From: Candidatus Bilophila faecipullorum
GTDB taxonomy: Bacteria > Desulfobacterota > Desulfovibrionia > Desulfovibrionales > Desulfovibrionaceae
Direction: 5' to 3'
Assembly: GCA_944326695.1 (NCBI GenBank)
Contig: CALVEZ010000038.1
Coordinates: 1-32,095 of the forward strand
Length of the DNA stretch: 32,095 nucleotides
Both the position numbers and the translations under genes were made by a program. Below are positions 24,151 to 32,095 of this stretch, one piece after another (within the stretch, counting starts at the first letter, position 1; each line of letters opens with the position of its first letter). The notes under the pieces were generated by a model. That model did no database searches. It saw only the letters and a program-made list of their open reading frames with translations, and was not told the DNA's origin.

Positions 24151-26073
24151 ATGTCTGAACAGACCAGCCACGAATTCCGGGCCGAAACCCGTAAGGTGCT
24201 CAATATTCTCACCCACTCCCTGTATTCCAACCGGGAGATTTTTTTGCGCGAACTCATCTCCAACGCCTCGGACGCGCTGGACAAGCTGCGCTTTCTCCAA
24301 AGCCGGGCGCAGGGCGAGGCCGTCCGCGATCCCGATCTGCCGCTTGAAATCGCCATCACGTCCGACAAGGTGCAAAACTGCCTGACCATTGCGGACACGG
24401 GCGTCGGCATGACCCGCGAGGAGATGATTGAAAACCTCGGCACCATCGCCCACTCCGGCTCGGAAGCCTTCCTGAAGGCGTACGCTGAAAAGGGCGAAGA
24501 CGGTTCCACGAAGGACGCCTCCAACATCATCGGGCGCTTCGGCATCGGCTTCTATTCCGTGTTCATGGTCGCGGACAAGGTGGAAGTGACCTCCCGCTCC
24601 GCCACCGGAGACGGCCCCGCCTGCCGCTGGACCTCCGACGGCAGCGGTACCTTCACCATTGAGGAAGCCCCGGATCAGGACACGATCAAGCGCGGCACCA
24701 CCGTGCGGGCCTTCATCAAGGACGAGGACAAGGAATTTCTGGAAAAATACCGTCTTGAAGGCATTATCCGCACGCATTCGAGCTTCATCCCCTTCCCGAT
24801 CATGGTGGACGGCGAACGGGTGAACACCACGCCCGCCCTGTGGCGCGAGCCGAAATTCTCCATCAAGAAGGAACAGTACGACGAATTCTACAAGTTCCTG
24901 ACCTACGATTCCAAGGCCCCGCTCGACGTCATCCACCTCTCCGTGGACGTGCCCGTCCAGTTCAACGCCCTGCTCTTCATCCCGGACATTACCAAGGACT
25001 ATTTCGGGGCCTACCGCGAGCACTGGGGGCTTGATCTCTACGCCCGCCGCGTGCTCATCCAGCGCGAGAACAAGGAGCTTATCCCCGACTACCTCGCTTT
25101 CCTCAAGGGCGTCGTGGACACCGAAGACCTGCCCCTGAACATTTCCCGCGAAACGCTTCAGGAAAACCTCGTCCTGCGCAAGATTTCCCAGACCATCAGC
25201 AAGCAGGCCCTCTCCCACCTCGAAAAGATGGCCAAGGACGATCCCGAGAAGTACGCCGCCTTCTGGAAGCTGCACGGCAAGGTCTTCAAGCTCGGCTACA
25301 GTGATTTCGTAAACCGCGACCGCATCACGCCGCTCCTGCGCTTCAATTCCTCGGCGCTGGACGACGCGGACGCTTTGACCTCGCTTGACGACTACATCGC
25401 CCGCGCCCGGGAAAGCCAGAAGGAAATCTGGTACGTGGCCGCCCCGAGCCGGGAGGCCGCCAAGGTCAACCCGCACAGCGAGGTCTTCCGCCGCAAGGGA
25501 CTTGAGGTGCTCTACCTCTACGAGCCCGTGGACGAATTCGCGCTGGAAACCCTTGGAAAGTACAAGGATTTCACCTTCAAGGCCGTGGAGCACGCCGACG
25601 GCGCGGTGCTGGATTCCTTTGCCGACACCGACGAGACGCCCAAGGCCGCGCCCCTGTCCAACGACGACATGAACGCCTTCGACAAGCTGCTGGAAACCAT
25701 CCGCAAGGTGCTCGGGGAGCAGATCAAGGACGCCCGCGTCTCGCACCGCCTCGCGGACAGCCCGGCCTGCCTCGTCTCGCCCGACGATGCCGTGACCTCG
25801 TCGATGGAACGCCTCATGCGCGTCATGCAGAAGGACGATTCCATCCCGCAGAAGATTTTCGAGATCAACCGCGATCATCCCCTGCTGCGTACCATGCTGA
25901 AGATTTCCAAGGCCGATCCGGACGATCCGCAGCTTTCGGATATGATCCAGAACCTTTTCGACACCACCCTGCTCCTCGACGGTTACGTCAAGGACCCCCA
26001 CGAGCTCGCCAGCCGCGCCACCAAGCTCCTTGAGCAGGCCAGCGCGTGGTATGCCGACGTCAAGAAGCTCTAA
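24151..26073 (+). CDS. htpG: Chaperone HtpG (Hsp90)
   Basis: HtpG is the bacterial Hsp90, a dimeric ATP-dependent chaperone acting late in folding with DnaK. The 640-residue length is normal. The ATP-binding domain shows SNREIFLRELISNASDAL (26-43) with Glu34 and Asn38, then IADTGVGMTREEM and GRFGIGFYSVFMVADKV. The middle domain has the catalytic-loop block NISRETLQENLVLRKI. The C-terminal dimerisation domain ends ASAWYADVKKL. AGGAGG lies 7 bases before the ATG at 24151. The transcript is probably monocistronic: a terminator precedes it and the large hairpin repeat C begins 5 bases after its stop. Confidence 0.98.
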   Translation: MSEQTSHEFRAETRKVLNILTHSLYSNREIFLRELISNASDALDKLRFLQSRAQGEAVRDPDLPLEIAITSDKVQNCLTIADTGVGMTREEMIENLGTIAHSGSEAFLKAYAEKGEDGSTKDASNIIGRFGIGFYSVFMVADKVEVTSRSATGDGPACRWTSDGSGTFTIEEAPDQDTIKRGTTVRAFIKDEDKEFLEKYRLEGIIRTHSSFIPFPIMVDGERVNTTPALWREPKFSIKKEQYDEFYKFLTYDSKAPLDVIHLSVDVPVQFNALLFIPDITKDYFGAYREHWGLDLYARRVLIQRENKELIPDYLAFLKGVVDTEDLPLNISRETLQENLVLRKISQTISKQALSHLEKMAKDDPEKYAAFWKLHGKVFKLGYSDFVNRDRITPLLRFNSSALDDADALTSLDDYIARARESQKEIWYVAAPSREAAKVNPHSEVFRRKGLEVLYLYEPVDEFALETLGKYKDFTFKAVEHADGAVLDSFADTDETPKAAPLSNDDMNAFDKLLETIRKVLGEQIKDARVSHRLADSPACLVSPDDAVTSSMERLMRVMQKDDSIPQKIFEINRDHPLLRTMLKISKADPDDPQLSDMIQNLFDTTLLLDGYVKDPHELASRATKLLEQASAWYADVKKL

Positions 26074-26077
26074 ACAT

Positions 26078-26170
26078 TTGGGGGAGGGGAGGAGGAACCT
26101 TTCTAAAGAAAGGTTCCTCCTCCCCTCCCCCAAGCCCCCACCCCTCCGCCTCCAAAGACTTTCGTATGCG
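26078..26170 (+). repeat. Dispersed hairpin-box repeat, copy C
   Basis: Bases 26078-26104 and 26107-26133 form a perfect 27-bp inverted repeat with AA between them; the tip reads CTTTCT-AA-AGAAAG. A C-rich tract follows, then the box AAGACTTTCGTATGCGG. The box matches the other copies in its first half only. The stem begins 5 bases after the htpG stop codon. Confidence 0.85.
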
Positions 26171-26632
26171 GAACTGAGGTCCGGCGCTGAACGGCGGTTC
26201 GGGCCGACCGGAAGTTCTCCCTTCCTTGCGGAGGAAAAGGCCTTGCCCTTGATGGGCGAGGCTTTTCTTGTGCCGTAGTGGGAAAACGGTTGAGGAGCCT
26301 CCAATGGAGGCCCCAGAGACCGGCTCGGCAAAGTATCATGAAGGCCCCATACATCGGATCGGCGGAGGGTTCGGCATTGTGGCACCCCGTCCTTCTGACG
26401 GTCCCTGCCGGAAGTCTTCGCTCTGGTTGAACGTCTCCGAAGGGAAGGCCTGTCTCTACCGGGCCCCATGCCTGCGCTTGAGCACCAGCGTTCTTTTTGG
26501 GATTCCTTCCTGAAAAGGCTTGAAGAAATTCCCCGTTGCTGCGAGAAAAGGGGCGGCGCTTTTTCCGCGTCCGCTCCCCGGAGAGCCTCCGCAACGCTGC
26601 CCGCCTCTGTGCGTGCCGCCATCGCGGAAGAG

Positions 26633-26716
26633 GGATTCCATAAACACGAAAGTCTTTGGAAGGGGAGGGATGGGGTGTGGGGAAGGAAAACGCTTTTCTT
26701 CAGAAAGCCCCTTTCC
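26633..26716 (-). repeat. Dispersed hairpin-box repeat, copy D (inverted, degenerate stem)
   Basis: On the minus strand the box AAGACTTTCGTGTTTATG ends GAATCC at 26633. It matches copy B at most positions although the two lie 26 kb apart. The hairpin tip CTTTCT-GA-AGAAAAG is kept (about 26692-26708), but the lower stem is interrupted, so this copy looks older or under weaker constraint. Its outer end is 28 bases before the next gene's ATG. Confidence 0.7.
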
Positions 26717-26744
26717 CGCCTCTCCCTCTTCCTTTGAGGTCGTC

Positions 26745-27233
26745 ATGAACAAACTGCTCGTGCTCGGCATCGGCAACATGCTGCTGACCGACGACGGCGT
26801 AGGCGTCTTCGCCGCACAGGAACTGATGAAGGAAACATGGCCCGAACAGGTGACCATCCGCGAGGGCGGCACCTTCACACAGGACATCTTCTATAGTTTC
26901 AAGGGCTATTCCCACCTGCTGGTCCTCGACGTGGTGCACTGCGGCGGCAGGCCCGGCACGCTCTACCGACTCACCGAGGACGCTCTGATCAAGGACGAAA
27001 AGCAGCGCTTGTCCATCCACGACATTGATCTTGTGGACTCCCTGCGCATGGCCGAAGCCCTGTTCGGGACCAAGGCCGAGCTGCTCGTGCTCGGCGTGGA
27101 ACCGAAAGACTACGTAACGTGGAATATCGGCCTGTCCGACGAGGTGAGCGCCGTCTTCCCCGACTTTCTGGCGCTGGCGAAAAAAGAAATCCAAACGTGG
27201 CTTGCCGACCACGGCAGGGAGAAGAGCGCATGA
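26745..27233 (+). CDS. [NiFe]-hydrogenase maturation protease (M52 family)
   Basis: This endopeptidase removes the C-terminal extension of the hydrogenase large subunit once nickel is inserted. The 162-residue protein starts MNKLLVLGIGNMLLTDDGVG, the HyaD/HybD/HycI signature. Nickel-sensing ligands correspond to Asp17 (Glu16 in HybD, a conservative change), Asp62 in VLDVVHCGG and His92 in SIHDIDLVD. GAGGT lies just upstream of the ATG at 26745; the frame extends upstream to 26520 through repeat D and is not supported. No hydrogenase structural or hyp genes are in the window, so the gene is detached from its substrate. Its TGA overlaps the next gene's ATG (ATGA). Confidence 0.92.
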   Translation: MNKLLVLGIGNMLLTDDGVGVFAAQELMKETWPEQVTIREGGTFTQDIFYSFKGYSHLLVLDVVHCGGRPGTLYRLTEDALIKDEKQRLSIHDIDLVDSLRMAEALFGTKAELLVLGVEPKDYVTWNIGLSDEVSAVFPDFLALAKKEIQTWLADHGREKSA

Positions 27234-27922
27234 TCCCCGTAGGGGCCTTCGTCAACGCCGTGGGCATCGCCTTGGGGAGCCTTGTGGGTGTGGCGTTCGG
27301 CTCGCGCCTTCCGGAGCGCATCCGCACCATCGTCTTTCAGGGGCTCGGGCTCTGCACGCTCGTCCTCGGCCTCAAGATGGCCCTGCCCTCGCAACAGCCG
27401 CTCATCGTCATTTTCAGCATCGTCATCGGCTCGGCCGCGGGAGAAGCCCTGAAGCTCGAAAGCCGCCTCATGCGCGTGGGCGATATCCTCAAGGCCCGGC
27501 TGCGCTCGTCCAATCCGCTTTTCACCGACGGCATGGTCAACGCCTCGGTGCTCTTCTGCATCGGGGCCATGGCCATTGTCGGTTCCTTTGATGAGGGGAT
27601 CAGAGGCGACCGGGCCGTGGTCTTCTCCAAGACCCTCATCGACAGCTTCGCCGCGCTCGCGCTGGCCTCGGCCTACGGCATCGGGGTCTTGTTCTCGGCC
27701 CTTCCCGTGCTTATCTATCAGGGGTCGCTCACCGTGCTCGCCGGGACGTTCCAGCAATGGCTGGACCCCGCGACCATGACCGAACTCACCGCCGTGGGAG
27801 GCACGCTGATCATCGGCATCGCCCTGAACATGCTGGAAGTGACGCGCATTGCCCTTTCCAACATGCTGCCCTCGCTGCTGGCCGTGATCGGCCTGTGCGC
27901 GCTGGCCGCGCAGCTTCCCTGA
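27230..27922 (+). CDS. DUF554 family integral membrane protein (second copy)
   Basis: A 230-residue inner-membrane protein with about six to seven hydrophobic segments. It shares the family blocks with the DUF554 protein at 18127-18846: GSAAGEALKLES (67-78), VLFCIGAMAIVGSFDEG (107-123), VGGTLIIGIALN (189-200) and the ending NMLPSLLAVIG. It lacks the basic cytoplasmic loop of that paralogue. The ATG at 27230 overlaps the protease stop codon, so its translation is probably coupled to the hydrogenase protease. Function is unknown; the linkage may or may not mean a role connected with hydrogenase or nickel. Confidence 0.88.
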   Translation: MIPVGAFVNAVGIALGSLVGVAFGSRLPERIRTIVFQGLGLCTLVLGLKMALPSQQPLIVIFSIVIGSAAGEALKLESRLMRVGDILKARLRSSNPLFTDGMVNASVLFCIGAMAIVGSFDEGIRGDRAVVFSKTLIDSFAALALASAYGIGVLFSALPVLIYQGSLTVLAGTFQQWLDPATMTELTAVGGTLIIGIALNMLEVTRIALSNMLPSLLAVIGLCALAAQLP

Positions 27923-27962
27923 GCCTTCCGATCCGTTTTTTTCACGCCGACGGAAAACCCGT

Positions 27963-27988
27963 GGCCGCCGGACGGCGGAACGTTTTCC
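27963..27988 (+). terminator. Possible terminator after the DUF554 gene
   Basis: GCCGCC and GGCGG form a small stem around GGA at 27964-27978, followed by AACGTTTTCC. It is weak, and read-through toward uvrA is possible. Confidence 0.3.
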
Positions 27989-28074
27989 GAGCGCCTTACC
28001 CCTGCTGCCGCCCCTTTCCCGGAACGGCGGATCACCCGCAAGACACCCCGGTCTGGACAGACTGTAAGGATACC

Positions 28075-30990
28075 ATGAGCCATTCCTCCATACGTATCGA
28101 GGGTGCTCGTCAGCACAACCTCAAAAACCTCACGCTGGACATCCCCCGCGATCAACTTGTGGTCGTATGCGGCCCCTCGGGGTCGGGGAAGTCCACATTG
28201 GCCTTCGACATCGTCTACGCGGAAGGCCAGCGCCGTTATGTGGAATCCCTCTCCGCCTACGCCCGCCAGTTCCTGCCCCAGATGGACAAGCCGGACGTGG
28301 ACAAGATCGAGGGCCTCTCGCCCGCCATTTCGCTGGAACAACAGACCACGGGCCGCAATCCCCGCTCCACCGTGGGCACGGTTACCGAGGTCTACGACTT
28401 CCTGCGCGTCTTCTTCGCCCGCCTCGGCAAGATGTACTGCCCCCAGTGCGGTCGCCCCATCGAAGCCCGCGCCGCCGATGAAATCATCGCCGACATCCTC
28501 GCCCTGCCGGAAGGCACGAAGGTCATCATCATGGCCCCGCTCGTGGAGCTTCAGAAGGGAACTCATCTCGACCGCTTCAAGAAATTGAAGGCGGAAGGCT
28601 TTGTCCGCGTACGCGTGGACGGCCAACTCTACGGCATGGACGATATCCCCCCGCTGGACAAGAACAAGAAGCACACCATCGATCTGGTGGTCGACCGCCT
28701 CGTGATCAAGGACGGCATCCGGGGACGGCTGGCCGACTCGGTGGAACTGGCCCTGCGCTATGGGGAAGGCCGGATCATCGTCAACGAGCCGGACAAGGGA
28801 GAGGAAGGCGACACGCTGCACGCCACGGAATCGGTCTGCCCTGTCTGCAAGATCAGCCTGCCCGCGCCCAGCCCGCAGCTTTTTTCCTTCAACAGCCCGC
28901 AGGGGGCCTGTCCGCGCTGCGCGGGGCTCGGGACCGTCGAGTATTTCGAGCCCATGCTCATCGCGCCCAATCGGGGCCTGTCCCTGAACACCAAGGCCAT
29001 TTTGCCGTGGGCCAATCCCAAGACCTTCGCCCGCTACGAGGAGGCGCTCGTCGCCCTCGGCAAACGGCACGGCTTTAGCCTGTCCACGCCGCTTTCCGAC
29101 TACTCGCCGGACGCCCTGCACGCCCTTTTCTACGGCGAAGCTACGACAGCGCAAAAAACGGGCAAAAGCGGCCTGCGCCGCAACCGGCTGGGCGGCTCGG
29201 TGGCCCTCGCCGCGCCCTCGGACGATCTGCCGGGCCACGTCAAGGCGTACGACGGCCCATACCGGCTCGGGACCGAGGCATGGCCGGGCGTCATCCCGCT
29301 GCTCGAACGCGGGATGCAGTACGGCGACATGTGGCGCGATCTGCTCTCCCGCTACCTCCAGAGCATGGACTGCCCCACCTGCCACGGCGCGCGCCTGCGG
29401 CCCGAATCTCTCTCGGTACGCGTGGATGGGATCAGCATCTTCGATTTCTGCTCCATGCCCGTGGAACGCGCCCTGCGCTGGCTGAACGAGCGCACCTTCG
29501 ACGGCCGCCATTCCCTCGTCGCGGAGCCGCTGCTCAAGGAACTCAATCACCGCCTGTCCTTCATGACCAACGTGGGCCTTGACTACATCTCCCTTGGCCG
29601 GACCATGACCACCCTTTCCGGCGGGGAGGCCCAGCGCATCCGGCTGGCCTCGCAGCTCGGTTCCGGGCTCGTGGGCGTGACCTACGTGCTTGACGAACCT
29701 TCCATCGGCCTGCACCCGCGCGACAATGAGCGCCTCATCGCCACCCTGCGCAACCTGCAAGGACGCGGGAACACGGTGCTGGTCGTGGAGCATGACGAGG
29801 CCACCATCCGCGAGGCCGACGACATCATCGAGCTGGGGCCCGGTTCGGGCGCGCACGGGGGGGACATGGTCTTTCACGGTTCCTTCCCCGAACTCATCAA
29901 GCATTCGGACACGCTGACCGCCAAATACATGCGCGGCGACCTCTCCGTCCCGATTCCCGACGAGCGCCGGGAACCGAACGGCTGGCTGACCCTGCGCGGC
30001 GTGACCACCAACAACCTCAAGGACATCGACTGCCCCATTCCCCTCGGCACGCTGACGTGCGTGACCGGCGTTTCCGGCTCGGGCAAAAGCTCTCTTGTGG
30101 TGGATACGCTGTACAAGCATCTGGCCTTGGCGCAGGGCATCCGCGTGGACCAGCCCGGCAGCATCCGGGGCATCGAAGGTGCGGAGGCCATCGAGCGCAT
30201 CGTCTCCATCGACCAGACGCCCATCGGCAGGACGCCGCGCTCCAACCCGGCCACCTATACCAAGGTTTTCGACGAAATCCGCAATATCTTCGCCATGACG
30301 CCCGACGCGCGTAAACGCGGTTATCAGCCGGGGCGCTTCAGCTTCAACGTCAAGGGCGGACGCTGCGAAGCGTGCAGCGGCGACGGCCAGATTCGGGTGG
30401 AAATGCACTTCCTTCCTGACGTTTACGTCACCTGCGACGTGTGCAAGGGCAAACGCTACAACCATGAAACGCTGGAGGTGCGCTACCGCGGCCTGAACAT
30501 CTCCGATGTGCTGGACATGCCGGTCCGTGAAGCGCGCCAGCTCTTCTCCAGCTACCCCGTGCTCGAACGCCGCCTCGCCGTGCTGGAGGACGTGGGGCTC
30601 GACTACATCCGGCTGGGGCAGCCCGCCACGACGCTTTCCGGCGGCGAGGCGCAGCGTATCAAGATATCCCGGGAACTCGGCAAACGTTCCCTGCCCGGCA
30701 CCATGTACATCCTCGACGAGCCCACTACCGGCCTGCACATGCACGAAGTCGGCAAGCTCGTCACCGTGCTGCACCATCTGGTGGACCTCGGCGCGACGGT
30801 GGTGGTCATCGAACACAATACCGACGTCATCCTCGCCTCGGACTACGTCATCGACCTCGGCCCGGGCGGTGGTGAAAACGGCGGGCGCATCGTGGCTGCG
30901 GGGACACCGGAAGCGATCATGGCCGATCCCCAATCCGTTACGGGCAAATTCCTCACCGAGGAACGCCGCACGCGGCGGAAATTGGGATAA
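28075..30990 (+). CDS. uvrA: Excinuclease ABC subunit A
   Basis: UvrA is the damage-scanning ATPase of nucleotide excision repair; it loads UvrB onto lesions. The 971-residue protein has two ABC modules: Walker A GPSGSGKST (33-41) and GVSGSGKSS (665-673), with two TTLSGGEAQRI signatures, each before a LDEP Walker B. Zinc modules are C255/C258/C279/C282 and C764/C767/C787/C790. It is somewhat longer than the usual 940 residues. Part of the excess seems to be a basic stretch in the first half (QKTGKSGLRRNRLGG). TAAGGA lies 4-5 bases before the ATG at 28075; the longer frame to 27757 runs inside DUF554. No LexA-type operator was recognised. Confidence 0.98.
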   Translation: MSHSSIRIEGARQHNLKNLTLDIPRDQLVVVCGPSGSGKSTLAFDIVYAEGQRRYVESLSAYARQFLPQMDKPDVDKIEGLSPAISLEQQTTGRNPRSTVGTVTEVYDFLRVFFARLGKMYCPQCGRPIEARAADEIIADILALPEGTKVIIMAPLVELQKGTHLDRFKKLKAEGFVRVRVDGQLYGMDDIPPLDKNKKHTIDLVVDRLVIKDGIRGRLADSVELALRYGEGRIIVNEPDKGEEGDTLHATESVCPVCKISLPAPSPQLFSFNSPQGACPRCAGLGTVEYFEPMLIAPNRGLSLNTKAILPWANPKTFARYEEALVALGKRHGFSLSTPLSDYSPDALHALFYGEATTAQKTGKSGLRRNRLGGSVALAAPSDDLPGHVKAYDGPYRLGTEAWPGVIPLLERGMQYGDMWRDLLSRYLQSMDCPTCHGARLRPESLSVRVDGISIFDFCSMPVERALRWLNERTFDGRHSLVAEPLLKELNHRLSFMTNVGLDYISLGRTMTTLSGGEAQRIRLASQLGSGLVGVTYVLDEPSIGLHPRDNERLIATLRNLQGRGNTVLVVEHDEATIREADDIIELGPGSGAHGGDMVFHGSFPELIKHSDTLTAKYMRGDLSVPIPDERREPNGWLTLRGVTTNNLKDIDCPIPLGTLTCVTGVSGSGKSSLVVDTLYKHLALAQGIRVDQPGSIRGIEGAEAIERIVSIDQTPIGRTPRSNPATYTKVFDEIRNIFAMTPDARKRGYQPGRFSFNVKGGRCEACSGDGQIRVEMHFLPDVYVTCDVCKGKRYNHETLEVRYRGLNISDVLDMPVREARQLFSSYPVLERRLAVLEDVGLDYIRLGQPATTLSGGEAQRIKISRELGKRSLPGTMYILDEPTTGLHMHEVGKLVTVLHHLVDLGATVVVIEHNTDVILASDYVIDLGPGGGENGGRIVAAGTPEAIMADPQSVTGKFLTEERRTRRKLG

Positions 30991-30997
30991 CGAAACA

Positions 30998-31032
30998 GAG
31001 GAAGGGGCCTTTTCCCGGAAAGCCCCTTCCTC
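30998..31032 (+). terminator. Hairpin after uvrA
   Basis: GAGGAAGGGGC (30998-31008) pairs perfectly with GCCCCTTCCTC (31022-31032). The tail is C-rich without a T-run. It resembles the dispersed repeats in strand bias and in position just after a stop codon, but it lacks the conserved tip and box. Confidence 0.5.
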
Positions 31033-31212
31033 CCCACTGCTCCACATCTTCCGCTCCTCCCGGGGAACAGAGGCCGCCCTCTTCCTGCCACACCGTTCAA
31101 GGACATCTGCCGCGTGCCACGAAGATGGCCTCTCCTCCACCGCCCACGGCAGAGACGCCCTTCCCAAATCCCAGAGGCCACGGCCTTTTCACCTCATTCC
31201 AAAGGACTGCGT

Positions 31213-32001
31213 ATGACTTCGCTCGAACTGGATCAGGACCATTGCATCCGATGCGGACGCTGCATCAACGCGTGCCCGCAACGGATTCTGGGCAGAAAGC
31301 CCAACGGTTCCATCGACTTTTCTCAGGGCGCTCTTGCCCGGTGCATCCGCTGCGGCCATTGCGTAGCGATCTGTCCCAAAGGGGCGCTGACGCTGAACCA
31401 CATTTCTCCCGCCGATCTCCAACTCATGGAAAATGCGCCTCTTTCCGACACACAGCGCGACATGCTGTTCAAGGGGCGGCGTTCCATCCGGGCCTACAGG
31501 GACGAGCCCGTATCACGGGAAGTGTTGAACAAAGCGCTGGAGGAAGCCCGCTACGCGCCCACAGCCTCCAACAGTGAGCAGGTGGAATGGCTCCTTGTGG
31601 AAGGCCGCGAGCGGCTGCACGATCTGGCCTCCCGCGTTGCGGACTGGATGGCTACCCTGCCGGGGCGCTATCAGCAGGTGGGCGAAGCCTTCCGGTCGGG
31701 GCATGATCCCATCCTTCGCGGCGCGCCGGGCATCATCTTCGCCCTCGGCCATGCCGCCACGCCGTGGAATGCCCTCGACTGCACCGCCGCCGTCAGCTAT
31801 CTGGAACTGGCATTGCACAGCTACGGCGTGGGAAGCTGCTGGAGCGGCTTCGTCATCGCCGCCGCCAACAACGGCGTCGACCTCGGCCTCCCCATCCCCG
31901 AAGGCCGCAAAATCTGCGCGGGGCTCATGATCGGCTACCCCGCCGTCGCCTACACGCGCATTCCCCCGCGCAAGCCCGTGCGCTTGACGGTGGTGGAATA
32001 G
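31213..32001 (+). CDS. Nitroreductase fused to a 2[4Fe-4S] ferredoxin domain
   Basis: A 262-residue flavoprotein. The N-terminal 60 residues carry two 4Fe-4S motifs: CIRCGRCINAC (C11, C14, C17, C21) and CIRCGHCVAIC (C44, C47, C50, C54). Residues 85-262 are an FMN-dependent nitroreductase domain, with KGRRSIRAYRDEPV (the phosphate-binding RRSxR) and YAPTASNSEQVEW. Such fusions are common in strict anaerobes and are thought to pass ferredoxin electrons through FMN to nitro compounds or other small acceptors; the true substrate is unknown. AAAGGA lies 6 bases before the ATG at 31213. It is transcribed alone, and hairpin repeat E begins 19 bases after the stop. Confidence 0.9.
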   Translation: MTSLELDQDHCIRCGRCINACPQRILGRKPNGSIDFSQGALARCIRCGHCVAICPKGALTLNHISPADLQLMENAPLSDTQRDMLFKGRRSIRAYRDEPVSREVLNKALEEARYAPTASNSEQVEWLLVEGRERLHDLASRVADWMATLPGRYQQVGEAFRSGHDPILRGAPGIIFALGHAATPWNALDCTAAVSYLELALHSYGVGSCWSGFVIAAANNGVDLGLPIPEGRKICAGLMIGYPAVAYTRIPPRKPVRLTVVE

Positions 32002-32018
32002 GGGGGAAAAGAAGAGGA

Positions 32019-32095
32019 ATCGGGGAGGGGAGAGGGAACCTTTCTGGAGAAAGGTTCCCTCTCCCCTCCCCGAACCCCTCCCCTCTCCCTCCCAA
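32019..32095 (+). repeat. Dispersed hairpin-box repeat, copy E (cut by window end)
   Basis: These 77 bases are identical to 1-77: the same 25-bp perfect stem (32021-32045 with 32048-32072) and C-rich tract, ending just where the conserved box would begin. It follows the nitroreductase stop by 19 bases. Confidence 0.9.

Larger units (their letters stand above)
26074..26744. other. Non-coding island between two inverted hairpin repeats
   Basis: This is the second island built like 1-540: repeat copy C at the left, inverted copy D at the right, boxes facing inward. The 460-base core has no frame with family resemblance. It holds small stems, including GCCTCC/GGAGGC (26297-26311) and an AAAAGGCC.. 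stem near 26237-26268 followed by TTTTCTT, which looks like a terminator. Unlike the first island its core is not AT-rich, so the two cores do not look homologous. Confidence 0.65.

Noticed and set aside
24106..26622. 838-codon minus-strand frame over htpG
   Set aside because: Antisense shadow of htpG that also runs through the non-coding island.
26520..26744. N-terminal extension of the hydrogenase protease
   Set aside because: It would translate the hairpin repeat; the family N-terminus and a ribosome site are at 26745.
27718..31167. 1149-codon frame on the minus strand opposite uvrA
   Set aside because: Antisense shadow of a GC-rich gene: no ribosome site, no family motif, and uvrA fully explains the region.
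1..32095. Complete circular plasmid or phage suggested by identical ends
   Set aside because: Gene content is chromosomal housekeeping, with no replication, partition or phage genes; the shared 77 bases are a dispersed repeat.

Overview
The window is a GC-rich stretch of bacterial chromosome carrying about two dozen mostly housekeeping genes. The gene set and several neighbourhoods suggest a member of the Desulfovibrionaceae or a close relative: rpmE-DUF1385-prfA, a multiheme cytochrome c peroxidase with an N-terminal heme domain, a [NiFe]-hydrogenase maturation protease, a ferredoxin-nitroreductase fusion, a DUF4254 protein and a Lon-related protease. This is inferred from families and gene order only. 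No rRNA, tRNA, CRISPR array, transposase or phage gene was seen.

Layout. 1-540: non-coding island with two inverted copies of a GC-rich hairpin repeat around an AT-rich core. 541-1965: gatB (-). 2112-5391: compact minus-strand operon nadK > DUF89-like protein > DUF4254 protein, joined by two ATGA overlaps. 5615-10242: plus-strand gmhA, FmdB-type zinc ribbon, hemC and a Lon-related protease. 10243-10814: convergent spacer with a bidirectional terminator and a (GGGA)7 tract. 10815-13554: U32 peptidase-family gene and cyclophilin (-). 14021-18032: mutY (fused to an intact Nudix domain), icd, a tam-like methyltransferase and an MGMT-like protein (+). 18127-19403: DUF554 membrane protein and HU (-). 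19782-23967: rpmE, DUF1385, prfA and a tri-heme cytochrome c peroxidase (+). 24151-26073: htpG. 26074-26744: a second non-coding island framed by inverted hairpin repeats. 26745-32001: hydrogenase maturation protease overlapping a second DUF554 gene, then uvrA and a ferredoxin-nitroreductase (+). 32019-32095: another copy of the hairpin repeat.

How the genes relate. Translation and protein quality: gatB, rpmE, prfA, cyclophilin, htpG, Lon-like. DNA repair and nucleoid: mutY-Nudix, uvrA, MGMT-like, HU. Cofactors and central metabolism: nadK, hemC, icd. Envelope: gmhA makes the heptose precursor of LPS, and the DUF4254 and DUF89-like genes diverge from it. Anaerobic and oxidative-stress redox: tri-heme peroxidase, ferredoxin-nitroreductase, hydrogenase protease.

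The most notable signal is not a gene. A dispersed element appears five times. It consists of a 23-27 bp G/C-strand-biased hairpin with a CTTTCT..AGAAAG tip, a C-rich G-poor tract, and a conserved box containing AAGACTTT and, in three of the four complete copies, TTAT-GAATCC. Copies sit just after stop codons, and four of them form two inverted pairs enclosing non-coding islands. The first and last 77 bases of the window are identical and consist of this repeat. The window is therefore probably a contig bounded by the repeat at both ends, not a circular replicon.
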